Source: Hathewaya limosa (GTDB lineage Bacteria; Bacillota; Clostridia; Clostridiales; Clostridiaceae). From it: a stretch of DNA of 64,000 bases. Under the pieces are notes generated by a model. The model was given only the letters and a program-made list of their open reading frames with translations. It did no database searches and was not told where the DNA came from. Shown here piece after piece: positions 1 to 7,290 of the stretch. The stretch is taken from assembly GCF_030815255.1 (NCBI RefSeq), contig NZ_JAUSWN010000004.1, positions 81,067-145,066 on the forward strand, in the 5' to 3' direction. Each line of letters starts with the position of its first letter. Within the stretch, counting starts at the first letter, position 1. A program made the position numbers and the translations under genes.

Positions 1-1
1 A

Positions 2-871
2 TTTATTATAGATGGATACGATAATATAAAAGATCCTATAGGTATGTGTGGAGTAAAATTAGAAGTAGATGCTAAAATAGCATTATCTCAAAGTACCATA
101 ATAAATAATCTTATTAAAAGTGTTAATAATGCAGGTATAAAAGTGTTAGGAATTACACTAGAACCTATTGCATTGGCATCTGCACTTTTATCATCAGAAG
201 AAAAGGAAAAGGGAATAGCTATTGTTGATATAGGATATGATACAATAAATATTTCTATATTTAAAGGTCAGAAATTATGTAAAACTATTTTTATACCTCT
301 TGGAGGAGATAATATTACTAAGGATTTATCCTTATGTTTAAATATTTCTTATGAAGAGGCAGAAAAACTTAAGTTGAAATATGGTTCTGTTATTAAAGAT
401 AAAGTTGAAGATGAGAAAATAAGAATATATACGTCTCAAAGAGAAGAATATGAAGTAAATTATTATACTTTAGTTGATATTATTAATGCAAGAGTAGATG
501 AAACCTTAAAATTTATAAAAGCATTTATAAAAGAAAGTGGTTATTATGAAGAAATTTACAATATAGTTCTTATAGGAGGGGGAATTTCTTTCCTAAAAGG
601 TATTGTAGAACTTTGTGAAAATATATTAAAAAGACCTGTAAGAATTGGTATACCTCAATATATCGGAGCGTCAAATACTTTATATGCAACTTCAGTTGGA
701 ATAGTTAGTGATGTAGCTAAGAGTATAAAGTTAGACCGTCCTAAAAAAACTACTAATCCAGTAGTTGAAGAAGAACTAGACTTTAGTATCGATGAGGAAG
801 ACTTAGAACAAAATTATGAAGGTTCAGGAATTATGGGTAAAATTAAAGAGTTTTTTGCAGATTTTTTCTAA
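2..871 (+). CDS. ftsA: FtsA, cell division actin-like ATPase (5' part missing)
   Basis: The frame is open from the window edge, so the start lies upstream. 289 residues are visible out of roughly 410-420 usual for FtsA, so about 120-130 N-terminal residues are outside. FtsA is an actin-like protein that anchors FtsZ filaments to the membrane. The actin-fold nucleotide motifs show as GIAIVDIGYDTINISIFK and IVLIGGGISFLKGI. The last residues (GIMGKIKEFFADFF) form an amphipathic helix like the membrane-targeting tail of the family. ftsZ follows after 17 bases, which supports co-transcription. The conserved ftsA-ftsZ-spoIIGA order makes the call firm. Confidence 0.93.
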   Translation, partial: FIIDGYDNIKDPIGMCGVKLEVDAKIALSQSTIINNLIKSVNNAGIKVLGITLEPIALASALLSSEEKEKGIAIVDIGYDTINISIFKGQKLCKTIFIPLGGDNITKDLSLCLNISYEEAEKLKLKYGSVIKDKVEDEKIRIYTSQREEYEVNYYTLVDIINARVDETLKFIKAFIKESGYYEEIYNIVLIGGGISFLKGIVELCENILKRPVRIGIPQYIGASNTLYATSVGIVSDVAKSIKLDRPKKTTNPVVEEELDFSIDEEDLEQNYEGSGIMGKIKEFFADFF

Positions 872-888
872 TATAAGGAGGTAGTACT

Positions 889-2016
889 GTGATAGATATT
901 GATATGCGAGATCTTACTCAGATTAAGGTAATAGGCTGTGGTGGTGGAGGAAATAACGCCGTTAACAGAATGATAAAAGAAGGATTGAGAAATGTAGAAT
1001 TTATAGGGATTAATACAGATAAACAAGCTTTAATTTTATCTCAAGCTTCCCAAAAGATTCAAATAGGAGACAAACTTACTAAGGGATTAGGTGCAGGTGC
1101 TAACCCTGAAATTGGAAGAAAAGCTGCTGAAGAAAGTAAAGAAGAAATATCTGAAGCTATAAAAGGCGCAGATATGGTATTTATAACGGCAGGTATGGGT
1201 GGTGGAACTGGAACAGGTGCTGCTCCAGTTGTTGCAGAAATAGCTAAGTCTATGAATATTTTAACTGTAGGAGTGGTAACAAAACCATTCCCATTTGAAG
1301 GTCGCAAGAGAATGTTACAAGCTGAACTTGGTATAAAGGAATTAAAAGAAAAGGTAGATACCCTAGTTACAATACCAAATGAAAGATTGTTAACAATGGT
1401 AGATAAGAAAACTTCATTAATGGAAGCTTTCGGATATGCTGATGATGTATTAAGACAAGGTGTACAAGGTATAGCAGATTTAATTACTGTTCCGGGACTT
1501 GTAAACTTAGACTTTGCTGATGTAAGAACTATTATGTTAGATAAAGGTTTAGCACATATGGGCGTTGGATATTCATCAGGAGAAAATAGAGCGGTTGAGG
1601 CTGCAAAACAAGCAATATCAAGTCCACTTATAGAAACATCTATAGTTGGTGCTACTGGAGTGTTATTAAACATAACTGGTGGAGAAGATATTGGATTATT
1701 AGAATTAGATGAAGCTTGTGAAATTGTAAGAGAAGCAGCAGATCCAGATGCAAATATTATATTTGGTGCTGTGATCGATGAAAGTTTAGGAGAAGAACTA
1801 AAAATTACAGTTATAGCAACAGGATTTGATACAGATAGACAAGGAAATAAAAGTAAAGAATCAGGCATGAAGATCATAGATCAACAACCTAAAACTGTTG
1901 TAGAGGAAACACCAGTAAAAGCAAATGTTTCCAAAGAAGAGGTAGCAGCAACAAAGGTGCCTTATGAAGAAAGTGAATTAGAAATTCCAGCTTTCTTAAG
2001 AAGACAAAGTAGATAA
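889..2016 (+). CDS. ftsZ: FtsZ, tubulin-like cell division GTPase
   Basis: FtsZ polymerises into the Z ring at the division site, and at polar septa during sporulation. The 375-residue protein has the N-terminal nucleotide loop (VIGCGGGGNNAVNRM, about residues 14-28), the tubulin signature GGGTGTG at residues 104-110 and the T7-loop region near NLDFADV. A variable linker (about 315-360) leads to the conserved C-terminal peptide EIPAFLRRQSR, which binds FtsA and other partners. The start is GTG with AAGGAGG six bases upstream. A long open frame on the opposite strand is only a shadow. A terminator follows. Confidence 0.98.
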   Translation: MIDIDMRDLTQIKVIGCGGGGNNAVNRMIKEGLRNVEFIGINTDKQALILSQASQKIQIGDKLTKGLGAGANPEIGRKAAEESKEEISEAIKGADMVFITAGMGGGTGTGAAPVVAEIAKSMNILTVGVVTKPFPFEGRKRMLQAELGIKELKEKVDTLVTIPNERLLTMVDKKTSLMEAFGYADDVLRQGVQGIADLITVPGLVNLDFADVRTIMLDKGLAHMGVGYSSGENRAVEAAKQAISSPLIETSIVGATGVLLNITGGEDIGLLELDEACEIVREAADPDANIIFGAVIDESLGEELKITVIATGFDTDRQGNKSKESGMKIIDQQPKTVVEETPVKANVSKEEVAATKVPYEESELEIPAFLRRQSR

Positions 2017-2035
2017 TTGAAGTTTTTATGTAAGG

Positions 2036-2083
2036 AGCTATTTCGAAATAGAAGTTAAATTTCTATGGAGAGATAGCTTTTTT
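2036..2083 (+). terminator. Rho-independent terminator after ftsZ
   Basis: An outer stem AGCTAT (2036-2041) pairs with ATAGCT (2073-2078), an inner ATAGAA/TTCTAT stem stacks inside it, and TTTTTT follows. It closes the ftsA-ftsZ unit 20 bases after the ftsZ stop. Confidence 0.7.
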
Positions 2084-2289
2084 ATAAATTTATTATCTAA
2101 AATTGTATAAAAAGTTTATGAAAATATTTTTCTGGAAAATAATGTGTTGAATTTAAATAAAAGTGGTTTATAAGATGATTAAAAAATTATTTTATAAATC
2201 GCTTTTATTTATTTTTAAATAAAAAATAGAGATTATTGTATTAAGAAGGGGAATGATTTTATTTGAAAAAATTATTTTTCTTATACAAA
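2084..2289. other. Non-coding gap between ftsZ and spoIIGA with an AT-rich hairpin
   Basis: No convincing reading frame is present in this part of the 329-base gap. It holds an imperfect inverted repeat at about 2155-2210, with arms AAATAAAAG..GTTTATAA and TTATAAAT..GCTTTTATTT around an 18-base loop. No clean T tract follows, so it may be a secondary terminator or a small structured RNA. I cannot decide which. Confidence 0.4.
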
Positions 2290-2322
2290 TTGACAAAATT
2301 TTGAAATTCATAAGTATATAAT
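2290..2322 (+). promoter_or_regulatory. Putative Spo0A-dependent spoIIG promoter with long spacer
   Basis: TTGACA (2290-2295) and TATAAT (2317-2322) are separated by 21 bases, longer than the usual 17. The same peculiarity is known for the Bacillus subtilis spoIIG promoter, where Spo0A~P binds over the -35 element. ATTGACAAA, overlapping the -35 here, matches the inverted 0A-box consensus TTYGACAAA at 8 of 9 positions. Other AT-rich -10 alternatives exist nearby, so the exact -10 is uncertain. Confidence 0.6.
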
Positions 2323-2345
2323 ATATAAATAAAGGGGGAATGCTT

Positions 2346-3146
2346 ATGGCTATATATTTGGACATGCTTATATTAGAGAATTTTATAGTAAATTACTTTC
2401 TTGTAACATTAAGTTGCAAAACTATAAATATAAAATATAGTATTTTAAGAAATATTATTGCAGCTTTAATAGGAAGCTTATCATGTGCCTTTTTTATATT
2501 TTTTTATATGCCTGTGATTGTACAAGGAATACTAAAATTCTTAATAGCATTTTTAATGATTTTTATAGCTATGAAAAATAAAATAAGCAATATGATTAAA
2601 GGGTTCTTTACTTTATTAGTATATTCTATGGTACTTGCAGGAATTTGTATATTTTTTATTTATACAGAAAAAGGAGTGCTTCCACAAAATACGTATATAA
2701 TAAATTTTCCTTATAAAAAACTCCTTATAGTGATGATGATTGCTTATTTATTAGTAAATAGAGTAGTTATATATATTAAAGACAGGATAACCTTTAATAG
2801 TTTGATTTATGATATAGAAATAAATTTAAAGGGAAATAAAAAAACTGTAACAGCCTTTTTGGATACAGGAAATGAATTAAGAGAACCTGTTACGAATTTA
2901 CCCGTTATTATTGTGGAGGACAATGTATTTAATAAAATTGATTTAAAAAAAGAAGATGAATTTTTAATTCCCTATAAGGTTGTAAATGGAAAAAATGATA
3001 CTTTAAAAGGAGTGAAGGCTACTAGTATTAAATTATTCAGCAAAAGTAAATCTTTTGAAATTAAGGAGGGAATAATTGCATTTTGCAATACTAATTTAAG
3101 CAAAAGTGGAGAATATAAAGCTCTTTTATCTAGAGGTATTTTATAA
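2346..3146 (+). CDS. spoIIGA: SpoIIGA, pro-sigma-E processing membrane protease
   Basis: SpoIIGA is a sporulation-specific aspartic protease in the septal membrane that removes the pro-sequence of sigma E in the mother cell. The N-terminal half has about five hydrophobic membrane segments. The C-terminal half carries FLDTGNELREP, whose aspartate (residue 173) is the family's catalytic residue. I chose ATG 2346 over ATG 2340 because AAGGGGG (2332-2338) is 7 bases from 2346 but only 1 from 2340, and MAIYLDMLILENF fits the family N-terminus. The substrate gene sigE is 17 bases downstream. Confidence 0.93.
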   Translation: MAIYLDMLILENFIVNYFLVTLSCKTINIKYSILRNIIAALIGSLSCAFFIFFYMPVIVQGILKFLIAFLMIFIAMKNKISNMIKGFFTLLVYSMVLAGICIFFIYTEKGVLPQNTYIINFPYKKLLIVMMIAYLLVNRVVIYIKDRITFNSLIYDIEINLKGNKKTVTAFLDTGNELREPVTNLPVIIVEDNVFNKIDLKKEDEFLIPYKVVNGKNDTLKGVKATSIKLFSKSKSFEIKEGIIAFCNTNLSKSGEYKALLSRGIL

Positions 3147-3163
3147 AAATAGGAGGAAAGATT

Positions 3164-3871
3164 ATGACTAAGTTAAAGATATTTTTAAATAAGATTCTTT
3201 GCAAATTTAAGGTTTTTACAAAGAATGTTTTTTACATAGGTGGAAATGATGCATTACCACCTCCATTGACAAAGGATGAGGAAGAAAAGCTTGTTAACAA
3301 GATTTTAAATGGAGAAGAAGAAACTAGATCTATTTTAATTGAAAGAAACTTAAGATTAGTTGTATATATTGCAAGAAAATTTGAAAATACAGGTGTTAAT
3401 ATTGAAGATTTAATTTCTGTTGGAACTATAGGACTTATTAAGGCTGTTAATACATTTGATCCTAATAAGATGATTAAGTTAGCGACGTATGCTTCTCGAT
3501 GTATTGAAAATGAAATTTTAATGTACTTAAGGCGTAACAGCAAGGTAAAAGCTGAAATATCATTTTATGAACCATTAAATATAGATTGGGATGGAAATGA
3601 ACTTCTACTTTCGGATATTTTAGGTACTGATAATGATATGGTATATAATATGATAGAAGATGAAGTTGATAAACAACTTTTGATACTTGCTATGAAAAAA
3701 TTAAATAATAGAGAAAGAGAAATTGTAGAATTAAGATTTGGATTAAATGGTAAAGGAGAAAAAACGCAAAAAGAAGTTGCGGATATGCTTGGAATCTCTC
3801 AATCTTATATTTCTAGATTAGAAAAAAGAATAATAAAAAGATTAAAAAAAGAAATTAATAAAATGTTATAA
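3164..3871 (+). CDS. sigE: RNA polymerase sigma-E factor (early mother cell), made as pro-protein
   Basis: This sigma-70 family factor directs early mother-cell transcription in sporulation. The 235 residues start with a basic, hydrophobic pro-sequence of about 23 residues, followed by YIGGNDALPPPL, which matches the processing region of Bacillus pro-sigma E; cleavage near F23/Y24 is inferred from that alignment. Region 2 follows (LRLVVYIARKFENTG, DLISVGTIGLIKA), and region 4 ends with the helix-turn-helix TQKEVADMLGISQSYISRLEK. The RBS is AGGAGG. The adjacent spoIIGA encodes its activating protease. Confidence 0.96.
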   Translation: MTKLKIFLNKILCKFKVFTKNVFYIGGNDALPPPLTKDEEEKLVNKILNGEEETRSILIERNLRLVVYIARKFENTGVNIEDLISVGTIGLIKAVNTFDPNKMIKLATYASRCIENEILMYLRRNSKVKAEISFYEPLNIDWDGNELLLSDILGTDNDMVYNMIEDEVDKQLLILAMKKLNNREREIVELRFGLNGKGEKTQKEVADMLGISQSYISRLEKRIIKRLKKEINKML

Positions 3872-3882
3872 GGTTGTCTTAT

Positions 3883-3913
3883 GTATAAAAATCTAATCAT
3901 AAGGGGAAAATTT
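3883..3913 (+). promoter_or_regulatory. Putative sigma-F type promoter of sigG
   Basis: GTATA (3883-3887) and GGGAAAATTT (3904-3913) are separated by 16 bases. This matches the B. subtilis sigma-F consensus GYWTA-N16-GGNNANANTW at every defined position. In Bacillus, forespore expression of sigG depends on sigma F, so the location fits. Confidence 0.6.
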
Positions 3914-3946
3914 TAATGCAACTATACTGAAGGGATGGATGACCTT

Positions 3947-4720
3947 ATGATGAGTAATAAAGTTGAGATATGTGGTGTTAATACATCTAAATTGCCTATC
4001 TTAAAAGAAAAAGAAATGAAAGAATTATTGTTGAAGCTTAAAGATGGTGATGAAATAGCAAGAGAAAAATTTATTCAAGGAAATTTAAGGTTAGTATTAA
4101 GTGTTATTCAAAGATTTAATAATAGAGGAGAAAATGTAGATGATTTGTTCCAAGTAGGATGTATTGGATTGATTAAATCCATAGATAATTTTGATCTATC
4201 TCAAAATGTTAAATTTTCAACTTATGCAGTTCCTATGATAATTGGAGAAATTAGAAGATATTTAAGAGATAATAACTCAATAAGAGTAAGTCGTTCCCTT
4301 AGAGATATAGCCTATAAGGCATTGCAAGTTAGAGATAGTTTTATTAATAAAAATAATAAGGAACCAACTGTATCTCAAATTGCAAAGGAACTAAAAATTG
4401 ATCGAGAAGATGTTGTATTTGCATTAGATGCTATCCAAGATCCAGTATCTCTATTTGAACCTATATATCATGATGGGGGAGATGCAATTTTTGTAATGGA
4501 TCAAATAAGTGACAATAAAAATGCAGATGAAAATTGGATTGAAGATCTTTGTATTAATGAAGCAATGAAAAAGCTTAATAGTAGAGAAAAACTTATTTTA
4601 AATTTGAGATTTTTTAATGGAAGAACTCAAATGGAGGTTGCAGATGAAATAGGAATTTCTCAAGCTCAAGTATCAAGATTAGAAAAATCTGCATTGAAGC
4701 ATATGAGAAAATTTATTTAA
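3947..4720 (+). CDS. sigG: RNA polymerase sigma-G factor (late forespore)
   Basis: Sigma G drives late forespore genes after engulfment. The protein begins with the near-invariant VEICGVNTSKLP seen in SigG proteins. Region 2 contains LRLVLSVIQRFNNRG and VDDLFQVGCIGLIKS, and region 3 has LRDNNSIRVSRSLRDIA. Region 4 ends with TQMEVADEIGISQAQVSRLEK. ATG 3947 is 8 bases after GGGATGG, whereas the in-frame ATG at 3935 lies inside that ribosome binding site; ATG 3950 is also possible. It has its own promoter upstream and a terminator downstream, so it can be expressed apart from spoIIGA-sigE. Confidence 0.96.
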   Translation: MMSNKVEICGVNTSKLPILKEKEMKELLLKLKDGDEIAREKFIQGNLRLVLSVIQRFNNRGENVDDLFQVGCIGLIKSIDNFDLSQNVKFSTYAVPMIIGEIRRYLRDNNSIRVSRSLRDIAYKALQVRDSFINKNNKEPTVSQIAKELKIDREDVVFALDAIQDPVSLFEPIYHDGGDAIFVMDQISDNKNADENWIEDLCINEAMKKLNSREKLILNLRFFNGRTQMEVADEIGISQAQVSRLEKSALKHMRKFI

Positions 4721-4723
4721 ATT

Positions 4724-4747
4724 AAGGCCTTAGTGCCTTATTTTTTT
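4724..4747 (+). terminator. Terminator after sigG
   Basis: AAGGC (4724-4728) and GCCTT (4735-4739) form a short stem, followed by a T-rich run (ATTTTTTT). Confidence 0.7.
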
Positions 4748-4817
4748 AACATATTTTATGAAAAAACAGCATATTTATATTAGAGATGAGACTATATTAA
4801 TGTTAGGAGGGGGAAGC

Positions 4818-5123
4818 TTGGAGAATGTAATACAGGAAGAATTATTTTCTTTAAATAATCTTAAAACCATGGAGGTTATTGACATAGATACTGGAAGAAG
4901 ATTAGGACATATTAAGGATTTAGTTGTTGATTGTGAGGAATATAAAATAGATTATATTTTATTACCACAAGAAAAAAATTCGTGGTTTGGAAAGGAAAAT
5001 TTCTTACAAATTCCTTGGAATAATATTGATAAAATTGGTATAGATGTTATCTTAGTACATGCAGAACTTAAATTTAATGCAGAAAATTTTAAAGAAAATA
5101 ATACAAATAACAAATTTTTTTAA
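4818..5123 (+). CDS. ylmC: YlmC/YmxH-family PRC-barrel sporulation protein
   Basis: This is a small PRC-barrel protein of about 101 residues with the family core MEVIDIDTGRRLGHIKDLVVD and LPWNN-like QIPWNNIDKIG near the end. Family members are conserved in spore formers next to sigG; the biochemical role is unknown. The start is taken as TTG 4818 because AGGAGGGGG (4805-4813) sits 4 bases before it. The in-frame ATG at 4758 has no ribosome binding site and would add 20 residues that do not resemble the family. The same neighbourhood (sigG, ylmC, then the pgeF homologue ylmD) occurs in Bacillus. Confidence 0.8.
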   Translation: MENVIQEELFSLNNLKTMEVIDIDTGRRLGHIKDLVVDCEEYKIDYILLPQEKNSWFGKENFLQIPWNNIDKIGIDVILVHAELKFNAENFKENNTNNKFF

Positions 5124-5221
5124 TAAATTTGATAAAATTTGAAATTATGTATGGAAATTTTTTAATAAAAATGTTAATATGAGAATGACAATTTATAAAT
5201 TCTAAAGGAAGATGCTGAAAA

Positions 5222-5683
5222 ATGAAATGTCCATACTGTAATTATAATGAAAGTAAGGTTGTAGATTCAAGATCTACAGATGACAATTCAGCTATTAGAA
5301 GAAGACGAGAATGTTTAAACTGTGCTAAAAGGTATACTACATATGAAAAGGTAGAAGATATACCTATTTCCGTTATAAAAAGAGACTTAAGTAGAGAATA
5401 TTTTAATAGAAATAAAATCATAAATGGATTAATTAAGGCTTGTGAGAAGAGACCAGTATCAAGAGCTAAAATAGAGTCAATAGCTGAAGAAGTTGAAAAA
5501 AAATTATACAATGAAATGTTAACTGAAGTAAGGTCAGAGTACATAGGAGAATTAATCATGGATATGTTAAAAGATGTTGATGAAATATGTTACGTAAGAT
5601 TTGCTTCGGTTTATAGACAGTTTAAAGATATTAATACTTTTATGGAAGAGATAAAAAGTCTCATGGAAAGAAAAAAATCATAA
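5222..5683 (+). CDS. nrdR: NrdR, transcriptional repressor of ribonucleotide reductase genes
   Basis: NrdR represses nrd operons in response to ATP/dATP. The 153-residue protein has the N-terminal zinc ribbon with Cys3, Cys6, Cys31 and Cys34 (CPYC...CLNC), a basic RRRRE stretch for DNA contact, and an ATP-cone domain from about residue 49 (VIKRDLSREYFNRNKI) to 139 (SVYRQFKDINTF). Length and layout are typical. No ribonucleotide reductase gene is in this window. A strong hairpin follows the stop. Confidence 0.96.
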   Translation: MKCPYCNYNESKVVDSRSTDDNSAIRRRRECLNCAKRYTTYEKVEDIPISVIKRDLSREYFNRNKIINGLIKACEKRPVSRAKIESIAEEVEKKLYNEMLTEVRSEYIGELIMDMLKDVDEICYVRFASVYRQFKDINTFMEEIKSLMERKKS

Positions 5684-5702
5684 AATTTTAAGTACTAGTG
5701 GA

Positions 5703-5743
5703 GGGCTATGTTATAATATTTTTATAACATAGCCCAAGTTTTT
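5703..5743 (+). terminator. Strong terminator after nrdR
   Basis: A perfect 14-base stem runs from GGGCTATGTTATAA (5703-5716) to its complement (5722-5735), with a 5-base loop, followed by AAGTTTTT. Confidence 0.85.
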
Positions 5744-5766
5744 ATTAAAATAAATATTATGGTATT

Positions 5767-5815
5767 GGTTAAAATTAGGTTAAATATGTTCTGAAAATTT
5801 TAAAATAAGTATAAT
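5767..5815 (+). promoter_or_regulatory. Putative PhoP-responsive promoter of pgeF-phoP-phoR
   Basis: GGTTAAA occurs at 5767 and again at 5778, an 11-base helical repeat like that of PhoP direct repeats. A TATAAT -10 lies at 5810-5815, and the -35 position (TGTTCT) is poor, as is common for activated promoters. Autoregulation by PhoP is an inference; only the repeats and the -10 are visible. Confidence 0.4.
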
Positions 5816-5854
5816 TAATGATAAAATAAATTGAAAAACATATAGAGGTGTAAT

Positions 5855-6562
5855 ATGGAGTTTAAATATATAGAAGATTATAAGTTTATAAAATTTAATT
5901 ATGATAATGTGTATATGTTTTTTTCAACGGCTGAGGGAAATCTAGATTTTAATAAGAATTTTCCTAAGGGTATTGAAAACTTAAATAATTTAAAAAGATG
6001 GTTTAATGTTGATTATGTATCTTATTTAAATCAAACTCATTCTGATAAAGTGTTAATTGCAGATGATAATGTGTATGATGGAGATGCGTTAATTACCAAT
6101 GAATTAAATAGAATTATAGGAGTATTTACAGCAGATTGTGTTCCTATTTTACTTGTAGATAAACAAAATAAAGCTATAGCAGCAGTACATAGTGGATGGA
6201 GAGGAACTGTACAAGATATAGTTTTGAATACTATAGAAGAATTAAAGAATAAATATAATTCCAAAGAAGAAAATATAAATGTTTATATAGGTCCTCATAA
6301 TAAAAAATGTTGTTATGAAGTAGGTGAAGATGTTATAGAATTATTTAGAGAGAAAAAATGTTTTAATGAAAGTATGTATGTAAATGGCAAAATTAATTTA
6401 GAAGCATACATAGTTGAAACCTTAATTAATAAAGGAATAAAAAGAGAAAATATTTGTACTGAAAATTTATGTACGTATTGTAATAAAGATACTAAATTAC
6501 ATTCTTATAGAAAAGAAAAAGATGGTTATGGAAGAATGTTTTCATTTGTATTTATAAAATAA
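5855..6562 (+). CDS. pgeF: PgeF/YfiH-family protein (peptidoglycan editing factor, laccase-domain fold)
   Basis: This family was long annotated as polyphenol oxidase. In E. coli, PgeF removes wrongly incorporated residues from peptidoglycan precursors. The 235-residue protein has the metal/active-site segments NQTHSDKV, ADCVPILLVD, AAVHSGWRGT and GPHNKKCCYEVG, and a C-terminal CTYCN...LHSYRKEKDGYGRMFSFV. These hold the His and Cys ligands of the family. It corresponds to B. subtilis ylmD, which is also near sigG and ylmC. phoP starts 30 bases downstream, probably in the same transcript. Confidence 0.9.
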   Translation: MEFKYIEDYKFIKFNYDNVYMFFSTAEGNLDFNKNFPKGIENLNNLKRWFNVDYVSYLNQTHSDKVLIADDNVYDGDALITNELNRIIGVFTADCVPILLVDKQNKAIAAVHSGWRGTVQDIVLNTIEELKNKYNSKEENINVYIGPHNKKCCYEVGEDVIELFREKKCFNESMYVNGKINLEAYIVETLINKGIKRENICTENLCTYCNKDTKLHSYRKEKDGYGRMFSFVFIK

Positions 6563-6592
6563 ATTTATATTTTAAAATAAGGAGTGTAAGGT

Positions 6593-7288
6593 ATGAAAAA
6601 TGCTCGAATTCTTATAGTTGATGATGAGGAACATATTCAAGAATTAATAAAATTTAATTTGGAGAAAAATGGATATAAGGCTTTTTGTGTAGGGAATGGT
6701 CTAGATGCTATTAAAGTTGCAAAAGAAGAAATTCCGGATTTAATTTTATTAGATTTAATGTTACCAGGTATGGATGGATATGATGTTTGTAAGCAAATAA
6801 GAAATGATTCTAGCTTAAGTAATATTCCTATTATAATGATTACAGCTAAAGGAGAGGAATTTGATAAAATTTTGGGGTTGGAATTAGGGGCTGATGATTA
6901 TATAACAAAACCTTTTTCAATAAGAGAACTTATGGCTAGGGTTAAAGCTATTTTAAGAAGAATAGTAATGCAAAATGAAGATAAGTCATATAGATTTGGA
7001 AATATACTTATAAATTTTGAACAACATGAAATAAGCAAAGAAAATAAAAAAATAGATTTAACATTAAAAGAATTTGAACTTTTAGAGATATTAATTAAAA
7101 ATAAAGGTAGGGTCATGACCAGAGAATTTTTATTGGATAAAATTTGGGGATATGAATACATAGGAGAAACTAGAACAGTAGACGTTCATATTAGACATTT
7201 AAGAAAAAAGATTGAAGATGATGATAAAAATCCAAAATATATCCAAACAGTTAGAGGGATAGGGTATAGATTTAGTATAGGAGATTAG
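6593..7288 (+). CDS. phoP: PhoP/PhoB-type response regulator
   Basis: This is an OmpR-family response regulator of 231 residues. The receiver domain has acidic residues D10/D11, the phospho-acceptor D54 in LLDLMLPGMDG, and K106 in the DDYITKPFS motif. The winged-helix DNA-binding domain ends with VDVHIRHLRKKIEDD and TVRGIGYRF. Assignment to phosphate control rests on sequence type and on the downstream phoR-like kinase and pst-phoU genes. A related role (ResD or WalR-like) is less likely here. The kinase gene begins 2 bases after the stop. Confidence 0.9.
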   Translation: MKNARILIVDDEEHIQELIKFNLEKNGYKAFCVGNGLDAIKVAKEEIPDLILLDLMLPGMDGYDVCKQIRNDSSLSNIPIIMITAKGEEFDKILGLELGADDYITKPFSIRELMARVKAILRRIVMQNEDKSYRFGNILINFEQHEISKENKKIDLTLKEFELLEILIKNKGRVMTREFLLDKIWGYEYIGETRTVDVHIRHLRKKIEDDDKNPKYIQTVRGIGYRFSIGD

Positions 7289-7290
7289 AG

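Noticed and set aside
1059..1877. Long open frame on the minus strand opposite ftsZ
   Set aside because: The ftsZ reading is certain, and the minus frame is low-complexity (Ser, Pro, Asn, Ile rich) with no ribosome binding site.
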